From assembly GCF_000429905.1 (NCBI RefSeq), contig NZ_AUCT01000032.1:1-64000 (forward strand): a stretch of DNA of 64,000 nucleotides, read 5' to 3'. The DNA is from Desulfatibacillum aliphaticivorans DSM 15576 (GTDB lineage Bacteria > Desulfobacterota > Desulfobacteria > Desulfobacterales > Desulfatibacillaceae). Both the position numbers and the translations under genes were made by a program. Shown here piece by piece: positions 17,975 to 27,337 of the stretch; the stretch's first letter is position 1; every line of letters starts with the position of its first letter. The notes under the pieces were generated by a model, which was given only the letters and a program-made list of their open reading frames with translations, was not told where the DNA came from and searched no databases.

Positions 17975-18457
17975 ATGCTGACAGACGTTGACAAAAAGGT
18001 GGTCGCCGCTATTCAGGGGGATATTCCCATTTCTCAAAGGCCCTACAAAGAGCTTGCGGAATCCATTGGGATTTCGGAAGCCCAGTTTCTTGAAGCCGTC
18101 AGAAAACTCCATGATCAAGGCGTAATCCGGCGTTTTGGGGCCACGATACGGCATCAGAAGTCCGGGTTTTCGGCTAATGCCATGGTTGCCTGGAAGGTGG
18201 ATGAAGCCAAGGTGCATGAGGTGGGTAAGATCTTTGCGGGCTTTAAAGGCGTTTCCCATTGCTACCGCAGAAACCCCGTAAGTACATGGCCTTACAATCT
18301 GTACACCATGATTCACGCCCAGGCCCAGGAGGAGTGCGTGGAAATGGCCCGGGAAATGGCCCATACAGTTGGAGTGGAGGACTACAACCTGCTTTTTTCC
18401 AAGCGGGAGCTTAAGAAAACCTCCATGGAGTACTTTCCGTCCGACGACGACGACTAA
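17975..18457 (+). CDS. Siroheme decarboxylase subunit, AhbA/AhbB (Lrp/AsnC-like)
   Basis: A 160-residue protein with an N-terminal helix-turn-helix of Lrp type and a C-terminal RAM-like domain. RRFGATIRHQKSGF, the CYRRNP segment and WPYNLYTMIHA are characteristic of siroheme decarboxylase subunits rather than true regulators. The C-terminal KRELKKTSMEYF looks AhbB-like. AhbA and AhbB together remove two acetate carboxyls from siroheme on the alternative heme route used by sulfate reducers and archaea. The partner subunit is not in this window. The acidic tail DDDD ends 9 bases from a convergent gene. Confidence 0.8.
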   Translation: MLTDVDKKVVAAIQGDIPISQRPYKELAESIGISEAQFLEAVRKLHDQGVIRRFGATIRHQKSGFSANAMVAWKVDEAKVHEVGKIFAGFKGVSHCYRRNPVSTWPYNLYTMIHAQAQEECVEMAREMAHTVGVEDYNLLFSKRELKKTSMEYFPSDDDD

Positions 18458-18466
18458 ATCAAACTC

Positions 18467-19546
18467 CTATACAGCCATGTCCACCTGCTGGACTGTGGCC
18501 ACCTCCCCGGTTTCCTTGACAAAAACGCCGGTTTGCCGGACCTTGCCCTGCAACTCGTTGTCCTGGTCCTTGATGTCAAACTGGGTGGTCAGCCCGGAAG
18601 TGGAAATAGCCCCCACATTAGCCTCTTTTAAGGACTGCAGCGTCTGGTTTCCCTCGCCGTCCACGGTCCACACGCGCAACTGCCCGAAAACCGCATCAGA
18701 CTCGTCAATCCAGTTGTTTCCGTCCTCGTCGTACTGAGCCAGTTCCTCAAAACCATTGCCCGAAGTGGGGCCGAACAACTCGCTGCCGTCGTTGATCATG
18801 CCGTCCTGATTTTTGTCCAGGGCGAGAAACCCGCTTCCCTGGGCCAGGGTGGACACATTTTCCATGTCTCCGTCCGCATCCAGGTCAAAGCTGAATTTGG
18901 AGGACGTCAAACTGGCGGCCGGAGCGTTGAAATTGATGACCAGAGGATCCACAATGGTTCCGGCCCGGAACTCAAAATTTTCCTCCGTATAGTATTCACG
19001 CTGCATGACCAGGTCCAGGGAGAAGTTGATGGACCTGCCGTCCGCCGTTTTTATTTCGCCCTGGGCCGAAAAAGAGGTGGCTTCCTTTTCGTAATAGGAT
19101 TCGTGATATTTGTATTGGATTCCCCAGTCCGGCGCAGCCGCTTCTTCCACAGGGGCCTCCCCCTCAACAGGAACGCTTTCCGGCTGCTTCACTTCCTTCA
19201 TGAAGTCAGACAGGGTTTTCAGCTTGATTTTCTTGCCGAACAGCGTCTCCAGGAGCATCTTGACCAGGTACCCCTCCTTTTCCATGTATTCCGCTTCTTC
19301 GGCCAGGATTTCGGAAAGGGTTTCGGTCTGATTTTCCACGGCGGCCTTTTTTACCTGCTTGGCGCCTTTGGCAAGGTCTTTGGCGAGATCCGACAGGCTG
19401 ATCGTGTCCTTGGGGCCTTGGGCTTCGCCTTCCTCGGCGTCCACGGAGCCGTCGCGCATCTGGATGCGCAAGGATTCACGCTTTTCAGTTCTTTCAGTGT
19501 AGGTTCGGAAAGATTGAAGGTTTAGATTGGCTTGTTGTATTTTCAT
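18467..19546 (-). CDS. EF-hand-type calcium-binding protein of unknown role
   Basis: A 359-residue protein. The start is the ATG at 19546 with AGGGAGCG upstream. No signal peptide is visible. Residues about 40-115 are charged and coiled-coil prone. The middle third is beta-rich. From about residue 230 come calcium-loop motifs: DLDADGD, DKNQDGMINDGSELFG and DEDGNNWIDESD. This arrangement recurs in uncharacterised proteobacterial proteins found on surfaces or with type I secretion. It is convergent with ahb and lies next to polysaccharide genes. Export without a signal peptide is speculative. Confidence 0.7.
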   Translation of the reverse strand: MKIQQANLNLQSFRTYTERTEKRESLRIQMRDGSVDAEEGEAQGPKDTISLSDLAKDLAKGAKQVKKAAVENQTETLSEILAEEAEYMEKEGYLVKMLLETLFGKKIKLKTLSDFMKEVKQPESVPVEGEAPVEEAAAPDWGIQYKYHESYYEKEATSFSAQGEIKTADGRSINFSLDLVMQREYYTEENFEFRAGTIVDPLVINFNAPAASLTSSKFSFDLDADGDMENVSTLAQGSGFLALDKNQDGMINDGSELFGPTSGNGFEELAQYDEDGNNWIDESDAVFGQLRVWTVDGEGNQTLQSLKEANVGAISTSGLTTQFDIKDQDNELQGKVRQTGVFVKETGEVATVQQVDMAV

Positions 19547-19631
19547 GTTATGCGCTCCCTTGCATAAAGACGTCCCTGTTTTTCGGAGTATCGGCAATAG
19601 AGCGGCTGGGCTTTAATATAAGCCGATGAGG

Positions 19632-20651
19632 CTATCTTATGCGGATCAGGGCTTTGGCATAGTGAGCGATGCGCTTCAGGTCATGAAAGAGGGGCTGGGG
19701 GTCGTGTTCTATAAAAAGGGCGGGCGCGGATCGGAATATGCGCTGATAAATAAAGGGATGGAGCAGGCTTTGGGCAAGATAGCCTATCCCTTTGGGGGCA
19801 TGATGATTTCTCAGCAGCGCAAGCCCCAGGTCCATGTATGTCTTTCCTATCAGCCTGGAGCAAAGCCGCCCAAGGCCCGGTGCGCATTGCTTTTTAAACC
19901 TTTGTAAAATAAGCAACCGTTGCAGAAAATTGTTCGCCTGCTTTTTTTCCTTTTGCTCCATATCCCAATTGTAGCGGGCAAGCGGTTTATCGATAAACGC
20001 AAACCTGCAACGGGACGCCAGCCTGAGCCATAGGTCGAAATCCTCGGCGAACGGCAGCGATTCGTCAAAGCCGCCCAGCAAGTCGAAAACCTCTTTCCGG
20101 ATCATGGCGGTAATCGTGGAAGGCAGCAGGTTTAAATTCTCCAAGGCAATCTTGCAATAGTCCGGGCCAATCAAATACACAGGTGCGTACTCACTATTGG
20201 AACTGCTGTTCAAAAAGGACAGATCTTCAGGACGGACCCAGTGGTACGGAGGGCGGCCAAGGGATTCAAACACGATAAAGTTGCTGTAAACGACCGAAAC
20301 CTCCGGGTGCTTATCCAAGACCTCCGCCCGTTTCTCCAGGCTTCCGGGAAGAGCCTCGTCATCCGCGTCCAGAAATGCTATGTACTCTCCTCGTGCAACT
20401 CTCAACCCGGCGTTCCTCGCCCTGGCGCGGCCCAGGTTTTCCTGTTCCTGATAAACGATTTGCTTTTTTTCTGCGTAGCTCCGGCAAATATAGCCCGTAT
20501 CGTCCGTGGATCCGTCGTTCACTACAATAATTTCCACGTCAGGCCCACGTTGCTCCAGAATGGAGTCAATGGCGTTGGCAATGCAATCCTGGCCGTTAAA
20601 AACCGGGATAATGACGGATACTTTAAATGGATTTTGGGCGTCTTTGTTCAT
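19632..20651 (-). CDS. Family 2 glycosyltransferase
   Basis: A 339-residue GT-A fold enzyme that should transfer an activated sugar during surface glycan synthesis. The N-terminus KVSVIIPVFNGQDCIANAIDS, the metal-site region FLDADDEALPGS and the GGFDESLPFAEDFDLWLRL block are typical of GT2. Start is uncertain: ATG 20651 fits the family boundary, while ATG 20687 or TTG 20696 would add a short hydrophobic leader. None has a good ribosome binding site. A flippase gene diverges upstream, which supports a polysaccharide role. Confidence 0.85.
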   Translation of the reverse strand: MNKDAQNPFKVSVIIPVFNGQDCIANAIDSILEQRGPDVEIIVVNDGSTDDTGYICRSYAEKKQIVYQEQENLGRARARNAGLRVARGEYIAFLDADDEALPGSLEKRAEVLDKHPEVSVVYSNFIVFESLGRPPYHWVRPEDLSFLNSSSNSEYAPVYLIGPDYCKIALENLNLLPSTITAMIRKEVFDLLGGFDESLPFAEDFDLWLRLASRCRFAFIDKPLARYNWDMEQKEKKQANNFLQRLLILQRFKKQCAPGLGRLCSRLIGKTYMDLGLALLRNHHAPKGIGYLAQSLLHPFIYQRIFRSAPALFIEHDPQPLFHDLKRIAHYAKALIRIR

Positions 20652-20800
20652 ATGCGCGGGAACAAGAAAAAAGTTGGTTAACAGCATTGATTTCAAAAAC
20701 TAAGTATAAAGGGCCGTGCGTCCTGTCAACAAAAGAGTTGCTAAAAAAACTGCTGTTTGATAGGTATTTCCGTTCTTTCCGGTCGATATGCTGAGGATCT

Positions 20801-22366
20801 ATGCGCTTGCTCAACAGAATTATCAGAGGGTCGGTTTTTCGAGTAGGAAGCCTTCTGCTTCAGATCGCCCTCACCTTCATTATGATGCCCTATATAGTCA
20901 ACAGCCTGGGCATCCGTATGTACGGATTCTGGGCCTTGGCATGCGCCTTTGTGGGTTATTTCGGCTTGATGGACATAGGACTCGCCTCAGCCGTGGTCCG
21001 CTACGTCTCCCGGGCATTGGGCGCCAATGACAAACAGGATGTAAACCGGGTTGCAAGCACCGCCTTTTTTACCTTCAGCGGTTTGGGCATGGCCGCCTTG
21101 TTGGCCACTCTTATCCTGGCGTTTTTGTCCAACTGGTTCTTTAAAAGCCCTGACGAATCCAAAATTTTCGGCCAGGTGATCCTGATTACCGGGGCGGGCT
21201 TCGCCTTGAGCTTTCCCATGCGCGTTTTCGCCGGGCTGCTTAACGCCCGCATGCGTCAGGATCTCCAGTCTTTGACATCCATGCTCAGATTGCTGGTCGC
21301 CAATGCACTGATTTATCTGTCGTTATCTAACGGGTATGGAATTATGGCCCTGGCTTTGAGTTATCTGGCGGCCGACATATTCATGCACACCCTCACGGCT
21401 TTCATGGCCTATAGAATATATCCCGGCTTGCAAATCCGGCCCTCCCTCATGTCCACAGCCAGCCTTAAAACCTTATTTTCATACGGCGGCATATCCTTTT
21501 GGGCCAAATTGGCCGGAATCTTCCAGTTTCGGACCCCGCCCATCCTCATCGCAATTTACCTCAATGCCAACTACGTCACCCTGTTTCATGTCGGCGCCAG
21601 GCTGCTTCAGATCTACTCTGCGCTGGTTGACAGCGTGGCCAGCATGGGCGGCCCCATGTACAGTTGGCAGGAAGCCAGGGGCGACAAGCAGGCTCTGCAA
21701 AATTCCTTTTTGCATTTTATCCGGATCAGCAGTTTGTTCGCCGTTTTTATTGGGGCGTCCATTGTTTTTTTCGGAAAAGACTTTGTCACGGTGTGGATGG
21801 GGAAAGGGTATGTAACAAGCTATTACATCATATTAATCCTGGGCGCGCCCACCATTATCGCGGCGACCCAAGGTCCGGCCGTAAACCTGTTGTTCAGCAT
21901 TTCCCGCCATCGTTTCATGGCTATCATCAACACGGTGGAGACCGTGATCGGCTTGCTGCTATCCATGATTTTACTCCCCTATTACGGAATTTACGGCGTG
22001 GCCGCCGCACTCGGCGTTTCCACCTTGTTATGCAAGTCCGTGATTCTTGCCTATTACACCTGCAAGTGCATTGAAGTCCCCGGCAAAGATTACGTCAGGG
22101 CTTTCGCTATGCCAAACCTTAAGCTCCTGGCCGCCATGGGTTTTTATTTCTACCTCATTTCGGATTATTTGAAGCCCACCTACGCCAGCATCATGGGGCT
22201 CGCCGGAGTTCAGATGCTGCTGTTTATTCCCGTGATCTACTTTTTTGTGCTGGAAAAAGAGGATCGGATCGCCTTGGCCGGTGTTCTAAAAGCCCGCAAG
22301 ATGGGCGATGATCCGCTCTCTGCAGCCCATCCCGCCGACATCGACAAAGACGCTTCTTGTCAGTAG
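20801..22366 (+). CDS. Polysaccharide flippase (Wzx/MOP superfamily)
   Basis: A 521-residue integral membrane protein with about 12-14 helices. The opening SVFRVGSLLLQIALTFIMMPYIVNSLG-x-x-x-YGFWAL is typical of oligosaccharide flippases of the MOP superfamily. These move lipid-linked repeat units across the inner membrane. The soluble C-terminal tail is short. The gene diverges from the GT2 gene and its last 7 bases overlap the convergent DUF1848 gene. Confidence 0.88.
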   Translation: MRLLNRIIRGSVFRVGSLLLQIALTFIMMPYIVNSLGIRMYGFWALACAFVGYFGLMDIGLASAVVRYVSRALGANDKQDVNRVASTAFFTFSGLGMAALLATLILAFLSNWFFKSPDESKIFGQVILITGAGFALSFPMRVFAGLLNARMRQDLQSLTSMLRLLVANALIYLSLSNGYGIMALALSYLAADIFMHTLTAFMAYRIYPGLQIRPSLMSTASLKTLFSYGGISFWAKLAGIFQFRTPPILIAIYLNANYVTLFHVGARLLQIYSALVDSVASMGGPMYSWQEARGDKQALQNSFLHFIRISSLFAVFIGASIVFFGKDFVTVWMGKGYVTSYYIILILGAPTIIAATQGPAVNLLFSISRHRFMAIINTVETVIGLLLSMILLPYYGIYGVAAALGVSTLLCKSVILAYYTCKCIEVPGKDYVRAFAMPNLKLLAAMGFYFYLISDYLKPTYASIMGLAGVQMLLFIPVIYFFVLEKEDRIALAGVLKARKMGDDPLSAAHPADIDKDASCQ

Positions 22367-23232
22367 CCTTCCGGGTTGGCGTAGCAATAAAGGCAGCTGT
22401 GCCTGCAAGGATGAAGGGAGTAAGACCCAATGTCCCGGGACTCCATGCAACGGCACCCCTGGGAGGCCCTTTGGCCTTTGTCCTGTTTTTTGGAGAGCCC
22501 TGGCCCGTATAATTTTTCCAACAAATCATGATTGATGCATGCGTGGGGTAGGATGCCGCAGTCCTTGGGCAGGATTCCCTCAAGCCTGTTTTCGCAGCAG
22601 GTGTACAGGGTAATGCCCCGGTCTTGCAGGACCGTTTGCATGCGCAAGAGGATTTCCGCCTGCCTTTCCGGGCCGGGAGGGGCGAAGGAAAAATTCTTTA
22701 AAACTTTAGTGCGTGTGACCAGTTTCCGATACACATCGACAAAACTGGTGACGCATCGGGCCACGCCGCAGGCGGCCGCTGCATCGGCGATGGCGACGAA
22801 ATCCCCCAGATTGTTCTGCGGGCCTTGCTCCGTTGTAAAATGGCAAATGGGGTCAAATCGCCAGGTTACCGCCTCCGGCCCGAATTGCTCCGCCAGCTTT
22901 TTCAGCGCTGCAAGGCGGTTTGCCAACGGCGGCGTCCGGGGCTCCAAAATAGGGGACTCCGAATTGATGGTAAAAACAAAAAAAAGATGATATCCTGTAT
23001 CGATTAGGGCTGTCCCGTAGCCTCCACGCAGGAACGGGGAATAGTCCTTTGACCAAAATACTATGGAGTGAACTGCTTCATTGTCTGCAGGGACTTTGTG
23101 CATTATCTTGGAAAACGGGTTTTGCACTTCGAAAAAACCCTGCTTAACGCCGGCCATGAACCAGTCCATATAGAACGCAGGGATGTCTGTGCGTCTGGAA
23201 GCGGAAATAACTGTTTTGAAATGCTTTTTCAC
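22360..23232 (-). CDS. DUF1848 family protein
   Basis: A 290-residue DUF1848 protein. It begins TVISASRRTDIPAFY and ends with a cysteine cluster (CRHSCLYCYANP) that resembles the iron-sulfur motif of radical-SAM enzymes placed at the C-terminus. Other cysteines (TCCEN, CGILPHAC) could add ligands. The start is a GTG at 23232 with GGAAC upstream. It diverges from the TPR gene at 23271, leaving only 38 bases for both ribosome binding sites, so their promoters must overlap or lie inside coding sequence. The reaction is unknown. Confidence 0.85.
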   Translation of the reverse strand: MKKHFKTVISASRRTDIPAFYMDWFMAGVKQGFFEVQNPFSKIMHKVPADNEAVHSIVFWSKDYSPFLRGGYGTALIDTGYHLFFVFTINSESPILEPRTPPLANRLAALKKLAEQFGPEAVTWRFDPICHFTTEQGPQNNLGDFVAIADAAAACGVARCVTSFVDVYRKLVTRTKVLKNFSFAPPGPERQAEILLRMQTVLQDRGITLYTCCENRLEGILPKDCGILPHACINHDLLEKLYGPGLSKKQDKGQRASQGCRCMESRDIGSYSLHPCRHSCLYCYANPEGY

Positions 23233-23270
23233 GTTAGTTCCGATCCCGTGCAGGTCCTGGAGGTGAAGAA

Positions 23271-24092
23271 TTGAAGTTACACAAAGTTTGTTACGGCATC
23301 TTGTTCTTTTTTTATTTGGCCTCTTTTGTCTCCGCCAACCAGGGGCCCGGTGCAGCGATTTTCAAAGACATAAAAACCCATATAGAGGAAGCCTACTACA
23401 CGGATAACAAAACAGAGCTTGAGGCGCAACTTAAACGGGCCTCGGCCTTGGTGAATAATAAGGAATTTGAGTGGTACGCTTATTATTACATGGCTTTTTG
23501 CCATAATCATTTGTCCATGCTTACTCTGGAGTCGGACCCGGAACAGGCCCGGAAACACGTGGACGCAGCCTTTGAGAATGTGGACAAAGCCAAGGAAATC
23601 AACGAAGCCGCCGAGCTTTACGTGCTTTGTATTTCCATCATGGGAAAAAAAATCACCCTGGGCTCCTCGCTCATGCGCATGACTCGCGGTTTGGAAACCC
23701 TGCGGTACATGGATAAAGCCAAGGAGCTGGACCCGGACATGCCCGGAGTTGTTTTTGAGCACGCCCTGACCGAATACCACACCCCGGTCAAGTTCGGCGG
23801 CGGCGTGGATAAAGCCAAAGCCTTGCTGAAGAAGAATCTGAAGATCCTGGAAACCTACGAGCATCAGGATCCCTTGTATATAGATTGGCACCTGAGAGAG
23901 GACAATCTGGCCTGGCTGGCCTACTTTGAGGCGGAAACGGGAAACATATGCGAGGCGACGGAGTATTATAACGAAGCGGCTGCGCTTCGCCCCGATCATG
24001 CCTTTTTGAATTCGGTGGTGGAAAAGAAACTTAACGAAAAAAAGAACGAACTCCTGCGCAGTAAGCAGGAAGGGGAAGAAGACCATGGCTAA
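23271..24092 (+). CDS. Exported TPR-type protein, TatT-like
   Basis: A 273-residue protein with a cleavable signal peptide (about 1-22, ending VSAN) and a helical body of TPR-like repeats. It resembles TatT, the periplasmic TPR partner of some TRAP transporters, in length and in its repeated DKAKEL-type helices. The start is a TTG with GGAGGTGAAG upstream. The last 8 bases overlap asnS. No TRAP gene is adjacent, so the partner is unknown; the assignment to TatT is tentative. Confidence 0.65.
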   Translation: MKLHKVCYGILFFFYLASFVSANQGPGAAIFKDIKTHIEEAYYTDNKTELEAQLKRASALVNNKEFEWYAYYYMAFCHNHLSMLTLESDPEQARKHVDAAFENVDKAKEINEAAELYVLCISIMGKKITLGSSLMRMTRGLETLRYMDKAKELDPDMPGVVFEHALTEYHTPVKFGGGVDKAKALLKKNLKILETYEHQDPLYIDWHLREDNLAWLAYFEAETGNICEATEYYNEAAALRPDHAFLNSVVEKKLNEKKNELLRSKQEGEEDHG

Positions 24093-25479
24093 TCAGGCTC
24101 CTCCTTCCGGTTCCGCCCCCAGGTCTCGGGTGGCGGCCCTGCTCAACGCATCCGGTCCTTTGGAGAACGTCCTTGTCAAAGGGTGGGTGCGTACGGTTCG
24201 CGACCAAAAGGGATTCGCCTTTTTGGAAATCAACGACGGCTCTTGCCTGAAAAACCTGCAAGTCATCGCCGAAGGAGGCGACGGCCCTTATGAAACGGCC
24301 GTGTCGCTAACCACGGGATGCTCCGTGCAGGTTTCCGGGCGCCTGGCCGCCTCGCCGGGCAAGGGACAGGATTGGGAGTTGAAAGCCGGGGAAATCCTCC
24401 TGATCGGAGACTGTCCGGAGAGCTTCCCCCTGCAAAAGAAAAGGCATTCGGACGAGTTTCTCCGCACCATCGCCCATTTGAGGCCCCGTACAAACAAGTT
24501 CGGCGCTCTGTTTCGCATACGTTCCTCCATGGCCCTGGCCGTGCATAATTTTTTTGCGGACCGCGGTTTTGTCTATATTCAGACGCCCATTATCACGGGC
24601 AGCGACTGCGAGGGCGCAGGGGAAATGTTCACCCTGACCACCCAGGCAAAGGGCGAAACCTTGGCCCCGGAAAAGGATTTTTTCGGCAAGCCGGCCTATC
24701 TTACCGTGTCCGGTCAGTTGGAGGCCGAGATGTACGCCCTGGCCCTGGGCGCCGTATACACCTTCGGCCCCACCTTCCGGGCGGAAAACTCCAACACCAG
24801 CAGGCACGCCGCCGAGTTTTGGATGATTGAGCCGGAAGCGGCCTTCGCCGACCTGAACGACAACATGGCCCTGGGCGAGGAGCTTGTGCGCCATCTGGCC
24901 TCCCATGCTTTGGAAAAATGCTCCCAGGACGTGGACTTGTTCGCCCGCTTTGTGGACAAGACCCTGTCCCAAACCCTGGACAACATCATCAATAACGACT
25001 TCGTCCGCATGACCTACATGGAAGCGGTGGAAGCCCTGCAGAAATCCGACAGGAAATTCCAATACCAGCCCATGTGGGGCAAGGATCTGCAGACCGAGCA
25101 CGAGCGCTATATCACGGAGGAGTACTGCAAAAAGCCCGTGATCGTTTATGACTATCCGGCTTCCATCAAACCCTTTTACATGCGCATGAACCCGGACGGC
25201 AAAACCGTGGCTGCCATGGATGTGCTGGTGCCTCGGATCGGCGAGATCATTGGCGGCAGCCAGCGTGAGGAAAGGCTGGACATGCTCGAAGCCCGAATTA
25301 AGGAAATGGGCTTGAGCGAAGAGGAGTATTGGTGGTATCTGGATTCCCGGAGGTTCGGCACGGCGCCCCACAGCGGCTTCGGCATGGGCTTTGAGCGGGT
25401 CTTGATGATGGTCACCGGCGTTTCCAATATCAGGGACGTCATTCCTTTTCCGCGGACGCCGGGCAACGTGGAATTTTAA
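24085..25479 (+). CDS. asnS: Asparaginyl-tRNA synthetase
   Basis: A 464-residue class II synthetase charging tRNA-Asn. An N-terminal OB-fold anticodon domain (about 25-120) contains VLVKGWVRTVRDQKGFAF. Motif 2 is in GPTFRAENSNTSRHAAEFWMIE and motif 3 in GFGMGFERVLMMVTG. The ending DVIPFPRTPGNVEF is typical. The ATG lies inside the end of the upstream TPR gene, with AAGGGGAAG as ribosome binding site. Confidence 0.96.
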   Translation: MANQAPPSGSAPRSRVAALLNASGPLENVLVKGWVRTVRDQKGFAFLEINDGSCLKNLQVIAEGGDGPYETAVSLTTGCSVQVSGRLAASPGKGQDWELKAGEILLIGDCPESFPLQKKRHSDEFLRTIAHLRPRTNKFGALFRIRSSMALAVHNFFADRGFVYIQTPIITGSDCEGAGEMFTLTTQAKGETLAPEKDFFGKPAYLTVSGQLEAEMYALALGAVYTFGPTFRAENSNTSRHAAEFWMIEPEAAFADLNDNMALGEELVRHLASHALEKCSQDVDLFARFVDKTLSQTLDNIINNDFVRMTYMEAVEALQKSDRKFQYQPMWGKDLQTEHERYITEEYCKKPVIVYDYPASIKPFYMRMNPDGKTVAAMDVLVPRIGEIIGGSQREERLDMLEARIKEMGLSEEEYWWYLDSRRFGTAPHSGFGMGFERVLMMVTGVSNIRDVIPFPRTPGNVEF

Positions 25480-25552
25480 CAGTCCCCCCTTTTGGGGAGG
25501 TTTTTACAGCAGATACAAGCCCAAACAGGGCTTTAGGAATAATCGGCTTTTC

Positions 25553-26392
25553 ATGGGTTTTATCAAGGAGTACCGGTTCGGCGACGTCCAGGCCTTTGAG
25601 ACGGGGCGCGCCTCCCGGGGGAAAACTCCCTCTTTAAGCGCCTTTTCATATCTGGCGGGCGGGGTGATGATTGACACCGGCCCCAAGCACGCCCGCAAGG
25701 AAATGCTCCAGGCGCACCGGCTATATCCGGTCAAGATGATCTGCCTGACGCATCATCATGAGGATCATAGCGGAAACGCTGCAGCCATGCGGGATCTTTG
25801 GGGCCTGGAAATCCACGGCCATCCTTTGTGCGTGGAAAAAATGGCCAATTCCTTTCCCATTTTGCCGTACCAGAAATACTTTTTCGGCAAGTCGGACCCC
25901 GTATCCATGCAAACCCTGCCCGACCGGATCGACACAGAGAATGTCAGGCTGTATCCTATCCACACCCCGGGCCATAGCAGGGATCACATTTGCTATTACG
26001 AGCCCAACCAAGGGTGGCTTTTTTCCGGGGACATGTATTTGAACGACAAGGTCCGCTACTTTCGCTCGGACGAAAGCCTGGGAGACGAAATCGTCTCTTT
26101 GCGCAAAATATTGGACCTGGACTTTGACAGCCTGTTTTGCGCCCATAACCCCCAGCCCGTCGGCGGAAAAAAACGCCTGGCCGCTAAGCTGGCCTTCCTG
26201 GAGGACGTCTACGGAAACGTGGCCGGCCTTCGCAAAAAGGGTATGGGGCCCAAGGGAATCATGCGTAAGCTGGCCATCAAGGAAAGCCTGACCACCAAAC
26301 TGATCTGCATGGGCAATGTAAGCGCCCTGAATATGGTGAAATCCGCTATCGCAGCGGCCGACGCGGGAGGCCCCGAACGCATGGCCTCCTGA
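25553..26392 (+). CDS. MBL-fold metallo-hydrolase
   Basis: A 279-residue metallo-beta-lactamase-fold hydrolase. The metal motif HHHEDH is at about residues 66-71 (LTHHHEDHSGN), with later ligands in HTPGHSRDH and GDMYLND and a C-terminal CAHNPQ. It has no signal peptide, so it should act in the cytosol. It is 21 bases upstream of the nitrilase gene and likely in one operon with it, crcB and DUF190. The substrate is not evident; glyoxalase II-like or lactonase activity are possibilities. Confidence 0.85.
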   Translation: MGFIKEYRFGDVQAFETGRASRGKTPSLSAFSYLAGGVMIDTGPKHARKEMLQAHRLYPVKMICLTHHHEDHSGNAAAMRDLWGLEIHGHPLCVEKMANSFPILPYQKYFFGKSDPVSMQTLPDRIDTENVRLYPIHTPGHSRDHICYYEPNQGWLFSGDMYLNDKVRYFRSDESLGDEIVSLRKILDLDFDSLFCAHNPQPVGGKKRLAAKLAFLEDVYGNVAGLRKKGMGPKGIMRKLAIKESLTTKLICMGNVSALNMVKSAIAAADAGGPERMAS

Positions 26393-26413
26393 TTTTGATG
26401 CAAGGGGGGAGTC

Positions 26414-27337
26414 ATGAAAGCAGCCGCCGTACAAATGCGCGCCGCCCTGGGCGACGTGGAAGCCAACCTGAAATCCGCTGAAAATCTAGCCAATCAAGCC
26501 TTTTCCGCAGGCGCCGAAATAGTGATCCTGCCGGAATTCTTTCCCACGGCCATGGCCTTTCATCCAAAAATGCTTCAAGCCGCCCGGCCCCTGGACGGAG
26601 AGCCCATGGAATTGCTCAAAGGCCTGGCCAAGCAAAACAACGGCGTCGCCGGCGGTTCGTTCAACGCCATCCGCCAAGGCGAAGTTTACAACACCTTTGT
26701 CCTGGCCTTTCCGGACGGCTCGATCTTTCTCCATGACAAGGACCAGCCCACCATGTGGGAGAATTGCTATTATATCGGCGGGACGGACGACGGCGTTCTG
26801 GACACGCCCCTGGGGCCTGTGGGCGTCTCCCTGTGCTGGGAGTTCGTCCGGTCCCGCACGGCCAAACGCCTGAGGAACAAAGTACGTCTGATCGTGGGCG
26901 GCTCCTGCTGGTGGGATTTGCCCAAAGTCGCCCTGCCGGGCTTTTCTCCGGCGGTTGGCGCCAGGCTGTTGGAAATCATGCGCCAAAGCCCTCCCAAGAT
27001 GGCGCGCATGGTCGGCGCTCCGGTCATCCACGCGGCCCACGCCGGGGACTTCAAAGGAAAGATGCCGCTCATGCCCGGCTTTCCCTACGAAAGCAACCTC
27101 CTGGGCCAAGCCATGATCACGGACGCCCAAGGAAAAATCCTGGCTAAAATGGATCGGGAAGAGGGCTACATCATGGCGGATATTGACCTGGATGAATACG
27201 CGGAGCCATCGGAGGAAATTCCCCAAACTTTTTGGATTCCGGATTTACCCTTGCAAATCAGGGCGGTTTGGGCGTACCAAAATAGGCACGGCCGGAGGTA
27301 CTACCGGACCAAAACAAAAAAAGCGTTGGGTTTGTAA
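26414..27337 (+). CDS. Carbon-nitrogen hydrolase (nitrilase superfamily)
   Basis: A 307-residue nitrilase-superfamily hydrolase. The catalytic Glu-Lys-Cys triad is visible as LPEFF, HDKDQPT and VSLCWEF. Family members hydrolyse amides, N-carbamoyl compounds or nitriles. The tail after about 270 is basic and extended (AYQNRHGRRYYRTKTKK). AAGGGGGGAG precedes the ATG. Its stop TAA shares one base with the crcB start (TAATG), which indicates tight coupling. Confidence 0.88.
   Translation: MKAAAVQMRAALGDVEANLKSAENLANQAFSAGAEIVILPEFFPTAMAFHPKMLQAARPLDGEPMELLKGLAKQNNGVAGGSFNAIRQGEVYNTFVLAFPDGSIFLHDKDQPTMWENCYYIGGTDDGVLDTPLGPVGVSLCWEFVRSRTAKRLRNKVRLIVGGSCWWDLPKVALPGFSPAVGARLLEIMRQSPPKMARMVGAPVIHAAHAGDFKGKMPLMPGFPYESNLLGQAMITDAQGKILAKMDREEGYIMADIDLDEYAEPSEEIPQTFWIPDLPLQIRAVWAYQNRHGRRYYRTKTKKALGL

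Noticed and set aside
17867..18364. 165-codon minus-strand frame over the siroheme decarboxylase
   Set aside because: It is antisense to a gene with clear AhbA/AhbB motifs and lacks any family resemblance.
23277..24086. 269-codon minus-strand frame in the TPR gene region
   Set aside because: The plus-strand frame has a signal peptide, TPR pattern, strong ribosome binding site and coupling to asnS. The minus frame has none of these.
24307..25371. 354-codon minus-strand frame antisense to asnS
   Set aside because: AsnS motifs 2 and 3 are intact on the plus strand. The other frame has no start context and no domain.
27200..27337. Fluoride riboswitch upstream of crcB
   Set aside because: The space before crcB is occupied by the nitrilase gene, which overlaps it by one base. 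No leader is available for the aptamer.
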